49,807 bases of DNA from a virus: IMG/VR virus record IMGVR_UViG_3300031974_000668, positions 1 to 49,807 of that record; one strand, given 5' to 3'. The position numbers and the translations under genes are program-made. Below the pieces are notes generated by a model that was not told the origin of the DNA, made no database searches, and saw only the letters and a program-made list of their open reading frames with translations. Numbering within the stretch: the first letter of the stretch is position 1; each line of letters begins with the position of its first letter. This document shows, in pieces, positions 43,748-49,807 of the stretch.

Positions 43748-44479
43748 TTAAAGTGTTTTATTAATAAAATACTGCTTCGGATCAAAACCTTCTTGCTTAT
43801 AAAATAATCTATAAGCTTCCACTGCTCGTTGGACTTTGTCTTGACCTTTAGCATAAAATTCTGGTGAGCAGTCAAATATTCCGAGTTGTCCTGTGTTTTT
43901 ATCTATTACAATAAAAATCATTTCATAACCAAACAACTCGCTATAAATATAAGCTTGAGAGTCGTAATTATATTTAGAAGCAGACCATTTAAATCTTTGA
44001 ATATCATTAGTAGTTTTTAAATCAATTACTAATTTTTCATTGTGATTTATAATATCTGCTTTGCCCTTCCACATTTCGCCCTCAATCTCTTTAATACCTG
44101 GTGTTTCATATTCTGTATTACTATCACGTATCATAGCTTTACATACATCATTATCTAACATTATGTCGGATAATTTTTCTATTTCATCTACCTCGTGTTG
44201 TAATAAACATAATTCACCACCAGACATCTCTTTGTAAACTTTAGTATTCCTAGTTGACGAAGGTATTACTCGGTATTTCTTCAACTTATCTGGTTCAAGT
44301 ATAGCGGTGTGAAAATATCCGCCAACTAAGAATGCAGGCCTAGGCTCGCTAGGCTTTCCTAAAGCTAAAGGATTTGTAAGTAAAGCTTTAATGTCAGAAT
44401 TACTAAGATACTTTTTACCAAAGTCACCATAGTAATTTTTGTCATCACGTAGCTTTTCAATTACATTTTCTTTGTTCAT
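43748..44479 (-). CDS. PD-(D/E)XK exonuclease (RecE/YqaJ/Cas4-like)
   Basis: The 243-residue protein begins with a helical part containing FLVGGYFHTAILEPDKL (Gly53, His57), a segment common in RecE-type exonucleases. The catalytic set is Asp142 (KGKADI), Asp153-Leu-Lys155 (VIDLKTTND) and Gln175-Tyr177 (YDSQAYIYS, the QxxxY-type motif). It degrades one strand from dsDNA ends, leaving 3' tails for the annealing protein encoded next to it. The two share a base at 44479. Together they form a lambda-red-like recombination pair for replication and repair of phage DNA. Confidence 0.75.
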   Translation of the reverse strand: MNKENVIEKLRDDKNYYGDFGKKYLSNSDIKALLTNPLALGKPSEPRPAFLVGGYFHTAILEPDKLKKYRVIPSSTRNTKVYKEMSGGELCLLQHEVDEIEKLSDIMLDNDVCKAMIRDSNTEYETPGIKEIEGEMWKGKADIINHNEKLVIDLKTTNDIQRFKWSASKYNYDSQAYIYSELFGYEMIFIVIDKNTGQLGIFDCSPEFYAKGQDKVQRAVEAYRLFYKQEGFDPKQYFINKTL

Positions 44480-44997
44480 TAGAGAGTTTTGAGTTCAGCT
44501 TCTTGTGCTGATGTTAATTGATACTTAGCTTTAATAGCATCTATTTTACCACCGTTAGCAATAAAGTTTTTAGCTGCAATTATGTCAGTTAATTTACTTT
44601 TAGCTTTACCGTGATTATTAGTTGCATCACTGTCTTTAGTATCATCAATTAGAAATAAATTTCCTAGTGCATACTTCTTTGCGTAACTCGATGCTGACCC
44701 AAACTGTTGAGGTGCTTGCATACCTTTTTGGTTAAGATCAACTCCAACTACTGATGTAGCTGTAATTTTTCCTTCACCATCAGTTATTGTAGCAGTTGTT
44801 TGTATAACAGGTATAGGCTCTGTTGCAATCAACTCTTCATTAACTGTTACGGTAACTCCTAACTCTAACAGAAAGGGTTTTGTAGCTTCGAGAATGTCTT
44901 CGGCTGACCTGAAGTAATACTTGCCGAACGAATTAAATCTACTTTTTTTCGATTTAAATTTTGTTTGAATTTGTGATAATTTTTCGTATATGGTCAT
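44479..44997 (-). CDS. erf: Erf-family single-strand annealing protein
   Basis: The 172-residue protein has the Erf signature: FRSAEDILEATKPFLLELGV in the N-terminal part, then QQFGSASSYAKKYALGNLFL followed by IDDTKDSDA (residues 97-125). A short helical C-terminal module follows (KLTDIIAAKNFIANGG). Erf proteins pair complementary single strands and support circularisation and recombination of phage DNA. It is coupled to the exonuclease gene directly downstream. A 43-base A/T-rich gap separates it from the sigma factor stop upstream, where no terminator is seen. Confidence 0.78.
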   Translation of the reverse strand: MTIYEKLSQIQTKFKSKKSRFNSFGKYYFRSAEDILEATKPFLLELGVTVTVNEELIATEPIPVIQTTATITDGEGKITATSVVGVDLNQKGMQAPQQFGSASSYAKKYALGNLFLIDDTKDSDATNNHGKAKSKLTDIIAAKNFIANGGKIDAIKAKYQLTSAQEAELKTL

Positions 44998-45040
44998 AGT
45001 ATTATAATTACATGTTTTAATATTATTTTACATATCTAAC

Positions 45041-45784
45041 TTACAGATAATCAAGCACTTGCGAGTGATCAACATTATCTATAAGTTTTTGTACGGCTTG
45101 CTTTTTTAACTCAGAAATTCGTACATAATTACTTGCTCCATCAATACCTAATTTTTCTGCTATTTGCTTAGCTGAAAGCTTGTCTTCATCTAAACCATAA
45201 CTTAATCTTAACACTTCATATTCAGCAAAGTCTAAATGCTTTTGCATTAAACTTTTTAAATATAAATTCATTAAATGAATGTTGTATGGTTCTGATTTAT
45301 CAGGTATTTGATTAAACATATCTTCATCATTTACTTTAGCATCTATTGATAAAAATATACTATTAAAAAACATTTCAACAACTTTTTTATCTTTAGTTTT
45401 ACGCATTTCATTAAGCTTGTGTTCAGGTATTCTTATATTACCTCTATTTATATCTATACGTCTACGTATACCACCTTTAATACGTTTACTAAAAAATGAT
45501 TTTAATGTTTTTTCTATATCATCTGATTTTTCAAGTGTTTCCCAGTCTAGTCTGTCTACAGCTTTTGTTAAAGCCTCGCCACCACACTGTATAAAATCCA
45601 TAATAGTTAATACTCCAGATGCTTGATCACTAGTTGAAAATTTTCTACCCATAGTTTCTACTAAAGGTAAAAACTTTACAATAAGTTCTTCTCTTGTGTA
45701 TTCCTTATATGGTTTGTCTTCTGGCATAGAAGCTTTTAAGTCTTCTTTATACCGAATGTAGTTTGCTACACTATATTTTTTCAT
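45041..45784 (-). CDS. Phage sigma-70 family factor
   Basis: The 247-residue protein has region 2-like helices in ELIVKFLPLVETMGRKF and MDFIQCGGEALTKAVDRLDW, then SFFSKRIKGGIRRRIDI. The C-terminal region 4 contains the helix-turn-helix: LSAKQIAEKLGIDGASNYVR followed by ISELKKQAVQ. It probably redirects host RNA polymerase to phage late promoters, because no phage RNA polymerase is encoded. Expression is coupled by an ATGA overlap to the 33-residue gene upstream. Target promoters remain to be found. A repeated ATAAGTGAYTATAA sequence at 2799 and 18885 is one weak candidate. Confidence 0.72.
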   Translation of the reverse strand: MKKYSVANYIRYKEDLKASMPEDKPYKEYTREELIVKFLPLVETMGRKFSTSDQASGVLTIMDFIQCGGEALTKAVDRLDWETLEKSDDIEKTLKSFFSKRIKGGIRRRIDINRGNIRIPEHKLNEMRKTKDKKVVEMFFNSIFLSIDAKVNDEDMFNQIPDKSEPYNIHLMNLYLKSLMQKHLDFAEYEVLRLSYGLDEDKLSAKQIAEKLGIDGASNYVRISELKKQAVQKLIDNVDHSQVLDYL

Positions 45785-45882
45785 TTTCTTTTTTTGTTTC
45801 TAGCTTTTTTAAATTGCTTTATTTTATCTCTAATACCAAATACATTGGTACTAATTAAGTGTTCATATAGTTTTTTTCTCAT
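45781..45882 (-). CDS. 33-residue basic peptide before the sigma factor
   Basis: The frame encodes MRKKLYEHLISTNVFGIRDK followed by IKQFKKARNKKRK. Its TGA overlaps the sigma factor start (ATGA at 45784-45781), and its ATG lies 20 bases inside the end of the gene upstream. These junctions strongly suggest it is translated. The peptide is very basic in its second half. It could bind RNA or RNA polymerase, but no function can be assigned. Confidence 0.55.
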   Translation of the reverse strand: MRKKLYEHLISTNVFGIRDKIKQFKKARNKKRK

Positions 45883-46363
45883 ATATTATATCTCTTGTTA
45901 TTAACATTTCATCTTTATTCGCTACAGTGTATTTTTCACCTTCATAATAGTTCCAATAAGCAGTGATACTACAACCTGGAACTTTATATTGATCAGGCAT
46001 AGCTTGTGGCGGTTCACAAAAAGCACCATCAGGTATATGTGCAGGCGGAACATTTAAAAACGTAGCACACTTATGTATTGTCATATGTGTTTTACCATAT
46101 CTTTTTGTATACTCACTACCTAAAGCCATCATGTGTAAATATAACCATCTGTAGTTAGCTCTACATTGTCTAGTCCATATTGTTGATGGGTGATTTAAAT
46201 GAGCTTGTTTGTATGGCACGTTTAATTTTTGTTCTGCATTACCATAAACATGATGTGCAGTACAAAGCATTTGCGCCGATTCTAGTATCATCTTTACAAC
46301 ATGCTTATTATATTGTACCTTTGCCGCAAGATATGGGCTCTGATGTAAATAAAATATGTTCAT
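45863..46363 (-). CDS. Possible pyrimidine-dimer glycosylase-like protein
   Basis: The 166-residue protein begins MNIFYLHQSPYLAAKVQYNK, followed by HVVKMILESAQMLCTAH, then HLNHPSTIWTRQCRANYRWL and KVPGCSITAYWNYYEGEKY. Proteins with this arrangement are frequent in marine phages and have, as I recall, similarity to the T4 endonuclease V (pyrimidine dimer excision) superfamily. The helical, His-, Arg- and Trp-rich sequence fits, but the catalytic N-terminal Thr of DenV is not present, so activity is uncertain. It is linked by ATGA to the 36-residue gene upstream. Confidence 0.45.
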   Translation of the reverse strand: MNIFYLHQSPYLAAKVQYNKHVVKMILESAQMLCTAHHVYGNAEQKLNVPYKQAHLNHPSTIWTRQCRANYRWLYLHMMALGSEYTKRYGKTHMTIHKCATFLNVPPAHIPDGAFCEPPQAMPDQYKVPGCSITAYWNYYEGEKYTVANKDEMLITRDIIYEKKTI

Positions 46364-46470
46364 TTGTATCGTTTATGTTCTAGTCTATTATAATGTTTGT
46401 CTAATAAGAGGTTTGCTACCTCGTAACTTATCATATTGTCGTTGTATAGTTGCCATATTAATTTACTCAT
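46360..46470 (-). CDS. 36-residue peptide between ligase and repair-like gene
   Basis: The frame encodes MSKLIWQLYNDNMISYEVAN followed by LLLDKHYNRLEHKRYK. Its ATG overlaps the end of the ligase by eight bases (ATGAGTAA), and its TGA overlaps the next start (ATGA). Such two-sided coupling supports a real gene. The sequence is helical and may be a small regulator. A longer frame starting upstream at 46545 would run through the ligase gene and is unlikely. Confidence 0.55.
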   Translation of the reverse strand: MSKLIWQLYNDNMISYEVANLLLDKHYNRLEHKRYK

Positions 46471-47296
46471 AATTTCTAATACATTTAAATAGCGGGTGTC
46501 TGTAACTACCTGCTTGTGTTCTTTGAAAATAGGTAAAGGTAGCACGCTGACCTATATAATCATTAATGTTAAGTAACATTTTTGATAGATCCTTGTAGCT
46601 GTAGCCTTTGCCCGGTGGACAACCGAACCGTACACCTTCGTCATCCATCATCAGAAACTTGCCAAGCGTGCCTGTCCTTTTGCCTTTACCTAGTTCATAA
46701 CCTACAATAGTTGCTTCAGCATCACTGAAGTCTTTAAATTTCATTAGATCGTAAGATCTACCGTGTTTGTATAGACCGTCAAGTCTTATGATAGAGCCTT
46801 CGTAGCCCTGATCAAGAAACTCTTGATGTAATTCTCTAGCGTAATTGTAGCTATCAACTAACTTAGCAGGCACATACTTAATTTGCGCATCATATATGTC
46901 TGATGTTACAAGCATTTGCATACGAGTTTTGTAGCTGTCATACATAACGCCATCAAAATAATCATATACGTGAAACTGCACAAGATGTTGAGCATCTAGT
47001 CTATCATTTGCGGTAGGCTTTTGCTTACGAACTAATGAAATAATCTTTTCAAAGTCATTTTTAAGTTTATGATTGTACAACTCACCATCGAGTATAACAT
47101 CTGGGTTTTTTTTAAAAAATGATATAAGTGCTAACTCAATATGAGCTAGATTTTTAAATTGTTTACCAGTACGAGAATATGCACCGTCTTTAGTAAACAG
47201 ACAGCGGACGCCGTCAAGTTTAGGTTGTATGTACACAGGTTTAGACCAGTCAACTCTTGACTTATCAAACTTGTGTGCTAACATTGGTTTCATCAT
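46463..47296 (-). CDS. ATP-dependent DNA ligase
   Basis: The 277-residue protein carries the nucleotidyltransferase motifs in order: I, KLDGVR (Lys26, the adenylated lysine); III, LDGELYN (Asp70-Glu72); IV, EGSIIR (Glu166); V, LMKFK (Lys186 and Lys188). The last 75 residues form the OB-fold. This short size is typical of phage ligases. It seals nicks during replication and recombination. The start shares bases with the stop of the small gene upstream. The stretch 46621-46680 in the OB-fold is 50 % G+C, more than its surroundings. Confidence 0.85.
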   Translation of the reverse strand: MMKPMLAHKFDKSRVDWSKPVYIQPKLDGVRCLFTKDGAYSRTGKQFKNLAHIELALISFFKKNPDVILDGELYNHKLKNDFEKIISLVRKQKPTANDRLDAQHLVQFHVYDYFDGVMYDSYKTRMQMLVTSDIYDAQIKYVPAKLVDSYNYARELHQEFLDQGYEGSIIRLDGLYKHGRSYDLMKFKDFSDAEATIVGYELGKGKRTGTLGKFLMMDDEGVRFGCPPGKGYSYKDLSKMLLNINDYIGQRATFTYFQRTQAGSYRHPLFKCIRNYE

Positions 47297-47586
47297 AGGT
47301 TATCAAGTTTTTTATTTATTTCTTTTATTTTTTCTTCTATTACTTTAGCTTTTTCATACTGTTCTTTGTCTTCGTATATAGCTAAAAGCGTTGTAAGTTT
47401 TGCCAATTCAGCAATAAGCTTTTCTTCTGTATCATCGTTTAAGTCAAACTTTGAATCAAAGAGGTCATTAAACGTGATGTCGCTGACCTCTTGATCCTCT
47501 AACTTAAAACTAAATTGACTATTTAACTTATCAACAACTAAATCTGCTACAAAAGTAGCAAATAAAATTTTTTCATCTTCAGTCAT
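47293..47586 (-). CDS. Acidic helical protein before the ligase
   Basis: The 97-residue protein is very acidic in the middle (TFNDLFDSKFDLNDDTEE) and ends in a coiled-coil-like helix (EQYEKAKVIEEKIKEINKKL). No family is recognised. It ends four bases within the ligase start, so the two genes are coupled. The 105-base A/T-rich gap upstream (47587-47691) is the longest unexplained gap in the early arm and may hold a promoter. Confidence 0.5.
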   Translation of the reverse strand: MTEDEKILFATFVADLVVDKLNSQFSFKLEDQEVSDITFNDLFDSKFDLNDDTEEKLIAELAKLTTLLAIYEDKEQYEKAKVIEEKIKEINKKLDNL

Positions 47587-47691
47587 ATTATCAATAAGTT
47601 ATAATATTTTGTTTGTAATGTAATTCTTGTTTTAGACATGTAATAATATAATTATATTCATAATAAATATGAAATATTTATCTATGTATTA

Positions 47692-48243
47692 CTATTGGGT
47701 TAGGATGTCTATAATCTTTTGAGCGTTAGCCCTAACTTTATTATATTTAGCTATATCTTCTTTTTGAGCTTTGTTAATTGATTCTCTAGAATCTCTTAAA
47801 TCATCTTTATACCTAGTTTCACCATTAGCAAAATCAGTATATTCCATATCGTCCATATATCTAGATATAACTTTTTCAGGAGGTAGTACAAATACATTTC
47901 TATCATAATATCTGTCCCAACAACTTATCCATCTGTCTTTTTTACCAGTCCATATTATATACGTGTATTGATGGTCAATGTTATCTATATCATAATATAA
48001 ATAACAACTATCATAATACATATCATGTACAAGTTTTGCTGCTAATCTTGCACCATCTTGTGATGGATTAGCGTGAAGCCAATTAGCAATTTGTACACCT
48101 TGCCATTCAGGATAACCATCGTGGTGCATATACATGTGTACATGACTGTGTTTAGTTACGCTAGCTGGATCACAAGCAAAGCCGAGACTACTATTTTCAG
48201 CATGCTTACGATCTACTACCATTATCATATTTCTTGTTGCCAT
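47692..48243 (-). CDS. Unknown conserved phage protein with His-rich centre
   Basis: The 183-residue protein contains SHVHMYMHHDGYPEWQGVQI near residue 33 and ARLAAKLVHDMYYDSCYLYY near 70. The H-x-D-G-Y-P-E-W motif recurs in uncharacterised marine phage proteins. The His/Asp cluster could bind a metal, but no catalytic family can be named. The C-terminal 60 residues are a charged helix. It starts 15 bases after the tRNA-like element on the same strand. Confidence 0.52.
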   Translation of the reverse strand: MATRNMIMVVDRKHAENSSLGFACDPASVTKHSHVHMYMHHDGYPEWQGVQIANWLHANPSQDGARLAAKLVHDMYYDSCYLYYDIDNIDHQYTYIIWTGKKDRWISCWDRYYDRNVFVLPPEKVISRYMDDMEYTDFANGETRYKDDLRDSRESINKAQKEDIAKYNKVRANAQKIIDILTQ

Positions 48244-48257
48244 AATTTAAATTTTAG

Positions 48258-48334
48258 TGGACGTGGCAGGATTCGAACCTGCGTTACTACCAACCATGGG
48301 ATACCCTGGTGCGTAGTCTAACCAATTCACGCCC
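48258..48334 (-). tRNA. tRNA-like element without a normal D and anticodon arm
   Basis: On the - strand the acceptor halves GGGCGTG (48334-48328) and CACGTCC (48265-48259) pair over seven positions with one G-U. A perfect T-arm (GCAGG-TTCGAAT-CCTGC) and a discriminator A are present, and CCA is not encoded. The D-loop consensus AATTGGTTA is there, but the 5' half of the D stem is missing. In place of an anticodon arm is a hairpin ACCA-GGG-TAT-CCC-TGGT with a three-base loop, so no anticodon can be named. It may be a degenerate tRNA, a tRNA-like processing signal, or a relic. It fills the gap between two genes. Confidence 0.5.
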
Positions 48335-48339
48335 TTTGT

Positions 48340-48597
48340 TTAGTCTAGTAAGACCATATAAGCTTTAGGGTTTACAGTTCTAAACCAAGATAAAGCTTTT
48401 TGATGAGTGGTTACTAATTCATCGTCCCAACCTCTATGATCGCCGACGTAGTTAATACCCATTATCAAATCGTACATAGATAATTCACCAGCATTTAAGT
48501 CATAAGACTCACCGCTAAATGGATTTTCAACTGTACTACCTTCTTCGTATACCTCACCTTCAAACCAGTCAGGTAATGTGCTGTTAATTTTCTTCAT
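48340..48597 (-). CDS. Small conserved phage protein of unknown function
   Basis: The 85-residue protein starts MKKINSTLPDWFEGEVYEEG, with PFSGESYDLNAGELSMYDLI and ALSWFRTVNPKAYMVLLD at the end. I recall near-identical small proteins from marine phages, all without assigned role. It is acidic, with no signal or membrane segment. It overlaps the end of the upstream gene by 14 bases and its stop lies just before the tRNA-like element. Confidence 0.55.
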   Translation of the reverse strand: MKKINSTLPDWFEGEVYEEGSTVENPFSGESYDLNAGELSMYDLIMGINYVGDHRGWDDELVTTHQKALSWFRTVNPKAYMVLLD

Positions 48598-49039
48598 AAT
48601 ATTCTTCTGTGTCTAATAATTCATTTTTTTTCTCATCATACAACTCGTCATATACATCTTGCCACCATTGTTCAAGTTCATAGTTAAAGTCATATTCCAT
48701 GTCTGACCACAAGCAAGGATCTACCCACACATCAGAGCCGCTAGTTAATTCTTGCACTGCTTGATCTGACCATTCCGCGTAATCTTCGTAGTAATATCCA
48801 TCTTGTGACACATAAGGTCTATCTTCATGAGTACACCAATATATATCGTAGCAATCAGCTGTTGATTCACTATATATTTTTAAAGTCCACTTGTTGTCTA
48901 AAAAATCACTACTGTTATCTAGTTTACCACCGTAATGTTCTTCGATATACTCTAATAGCCAAGGACCATCCGGCTCTTGCATGATGCCATCATTGTTTAA
49001 GTGTTCGATGATAATATCATCTGTTAATAATTCTGCCAT
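48584..49039 (-). CDS. Acidic 151-residue unknown early protein
   Basis: The protein is extremely acidic, with many Asp, Glu, Tyr and Trp (DRPYVSQDGYYYEDYAEWSD; YDFNYELEQWWQDVYDELYD). No recognised domain. Such early acidic proteins often mimic DNA to block host nucleases or repressors, but that is speculation here. It is separated from the gene upstream by two bases. Confidence 0.5.
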   Translation of the reverse strand: MAELLTDDIIIEHLNNDGIMQEPDGPWLLEYIEEHYGGKLDNSSDFLDNKWTLKIYSESTADCYDIYWCTHEDRPYVSQDGYYYEDYAEWSDQAVQELTSGSDVWVDPCLWSDMEYDFNYELEQWWQDVYDELYDEKKNELLDTEEYYEEN

Positions 49040-49041
49040 AT

Positions 49042-49407
49042 TTATTTATTTAAGTAATTTTTCTTTGCATATTCGTGTAAGAAGTTTAATCTAGCCAAAC
49101 CTGACCAGATCTTAGCTCTTGACCACGTTGTAAATTTTTGAGTAACTAATTCAGTACCGTTAAGAAATACCCATCTTTTTTCACGCTTGTATTTAGGATT
49201 TAGTTGCCATATTCTATCACTGCTATCACATCTACGTACATAACCTGATTTATATGTTGCTAATAGTTGTCCTGTTGGTAATTTAAATTGACGTGTACCG
49301 TTGAGGTATTGTTTTTTCGTGGTAACTTCTACGATACCGTCTTCGTAAAGCATAGCTCGAGCGTATGCATTTTCTAGTCGTAATTGTTCTTGTCTCCATT
49401 TAGTCAT
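49042..49407 (-). CDS. Basic 121-residue unknown early protein
   Basis: Not recognised. The protein is basic with aromatic residues (GIVEVTTKKQYLNGTRQF; LATYKSGYVRRCDSSDRIWQ; KRWVFLNGTELVTQKF). It appears to be mostly beta in the middle and helical at the ends. It overlaps the start of its neighbour by 8 bases. It lies second in the early operon, where host-takeover genes are usual. Confidence 0.5.
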   Translation of the reverse strand: MTKWRQEQLRLENAYARAMLYEDGIVEVTTKKQYLNGTRQFKLPTGQLLATYKSGYVRRCDSSDRIWQLNPKYKREKRWVFLNGTELVTQKFTTWSRAKIWSGLARLNFLHEYAKKNYLNK

Positions 49408-49639
49408 TTGATTCGGGTTTTAAAAATTCTGTTCCATACATAATATCTGTACCGCTAACATCAAAACTGTGCTTGTCGGTAAACATTAGTATAGTTCTAA
49501 TAGTATCTAGGTTTAAATCATACCAACCACCTGAAGCCATAAGTGTATACTTAAGTCTTTTAGCCGAATGGTATTTGTGCGAAGCCTGTCTAATCTTAAT
49601 TTGATAATGAGGCTTTAGTTGTTGCCAAACGTTTTTCAT
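49400..49639 (-). CDS. 79-residue unknown protein, first gene of the early operon
   Basis: The protein starts MKNVWQQLKPHYQIKIRQAS and is basic in the first half. The second half (GGWYDLNLDTIRTILMFTDK) is mixed. No family is recognised. It is the first protein gene after the paired palindromes at 49692-49723 and after the tRNA, so it is probably expressed very early. Its A/T-rich leader (TTAAAATAAAAACT before ATG) is typical of the host group. Confidence 0.5.
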   Translation of the reverse strand: MKNVWQQLKPHYQIKIRQASHKYHSAKRLKYTLMASGGWYDLNLDTIRTILMFTDKHSFDVSGTDIMYGTEFLKPESND

Positions 49640-49691
49640 AGTTTTTATTTTAATATATTATCAATTAGTGTTAATATTAAGTTTGTAAACG

Positions 49692-49723
49692 TGACATTTT
49701 GTCATAAAATTGACATATTGTCA
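49692..49723. promoter_or_regulatory. Two TGACA-N3-TGTCA palindromes, operator-like
   Basis: TGACA-TTT-TGTCA (49692-49704) and TGACA-TAT-TGTCA (49711-49723) share both arms exactly, and their centres are 19 bases apart, close to two helical turns. They lie between the early gene block and the tRNA on the same strand. A dimeric regulator binding side by side is the simplest reading. Confidence 0.6.
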
Positions 49724-49728
49724 TATAG

Positions 49729-49800
49729 TTGCGGGAGTAGGAGTCGAACCTACGACCTCAAGGTTATGAGCCTTGCGAGCTACCACTGCTCTATCCCGCT
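49729..49800 (-). tRNA. tRNA-Met (CAU), initiator-like
   Basis: The - strand folds into a full cloverleaf: acceptor AGCGGGA/TCCCGC, D-arm GAGC-AGTGGTA-GCTC, anticodon arm CAAGG-CTCATAA-CCTTG with CAU, and T-arm GTAGG-TTCGACT-CCTAC. Two features are typical of initiator tRNA: position 1 (A) does not pair with 72 (A), and the D stem has A11:U24. The third feature, three G:C pairs next to the anticodon loop, is only two (G30:C40, G31:C39) because 29:41 is A:U. CCA is not encoded. It ends 7 bases before the window end. Confidence 0.85.
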
Positions 49801-49807
49801 AATATTA

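Noticed and set aside
47587-47691. Small gene or RNA in the 105-base gap before the ligase operon
   Set aside because: Only A/T-rich sequence without a convincing frame or hairpin. A promoter is possible but no Bacteroidetes TTTG-N-TAnnTTTG consensus could be matched.
1-49807. Prophage or lysogeny module
   Set aside because: No integrase, excisionase, repressor, partition gene or att-type direct repeat was recognised, and the gene set fits a lytic phage.

Overview
The window looks like an essentially complete genome, or nearly so, of a lytic, podovirus-type phage infecting a marine Flavobacteriia/Bacteroidetes host. The DNA is AT-rich (about 25-32 % G+C in lines counted by hand). Genes are packed tightly and often joined by TAATG or ATGA overlaps. 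Start codons lack Shine-Dalgarno sequences and are instead preceded by A/T-only stretches, which is typical of Bacteroidetes. No integrase, repressor gene, insertion sequence or CRISPR array is visible, and no gap without a gene exceeds 300 bases.

Layout. The + strand from 1 to 35906 is the late (virion and lysis) arm. It runs: repeat-rich tail fibre (1-1575); a small lysis/packaging-associated cluster with an HExxH peptidase, a holin and a GroES-like protein (1611-4134); large terminase, portal, scaffold and major capsid (4134-11476); tail adaptors and a two-part nozzle (11542-20377); an acetyltransferase and ejected internal virion proteins, including a 2,844-residue giant (20388-31727); a cassette of exported proteins (31734-33958); an M15-type endolysin (34114-34575); and three basic small proteins (34572-35906). 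A strong terminator at 35956-35984 separates this arm from the convergent - strand.

The - strand from 49800 down to 35983 is the early/middle arm. In its direction of transcription it runs: an initiator-like tRNA; two operator-like palindromes; several small unknown genes and a tRNA-like element; DNA ligase; a possible DNA-repair protein; a sigma factor; an Erf-type annealing protein with a PD-(D/E)XK exonuclease; SSB; primase-helicase; a thymidylate-synthase-family enzyme with Asp at the base-discriminating position; two MazG-like proteins; a PD-(D/E)XK endonuclease; and class I ribonucleotide reductase (NrdB, NrdA). No DNA polymerase or RNA polymerase was recognised. The phage probably uses host enzymes, with its own sigma factor redirecting late transcription.

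The early arm makes and edits nucleotides, replicates and recombines DNA, then supplies the sigma factor. The late arm builds the capsid and short tail, ejects large internal proteins, modifies or breaches the envelope and lyses the cell. If the two window ends join (not provable here), the region around 49640-49807/1 is a divergent control region between the arms. The most unusual signals are G+C-rich islands inside core genes (above all over the terminase ATPase domain), the Asp177 thymidylate-synthase homologue, the initiator-like tRNA, the tRNA-like element without a normal anticodon arm, the paired TGACA-N3-TGTCA palindromes, and several genes of under 60 codons revealed by their overlapping starts and stops.
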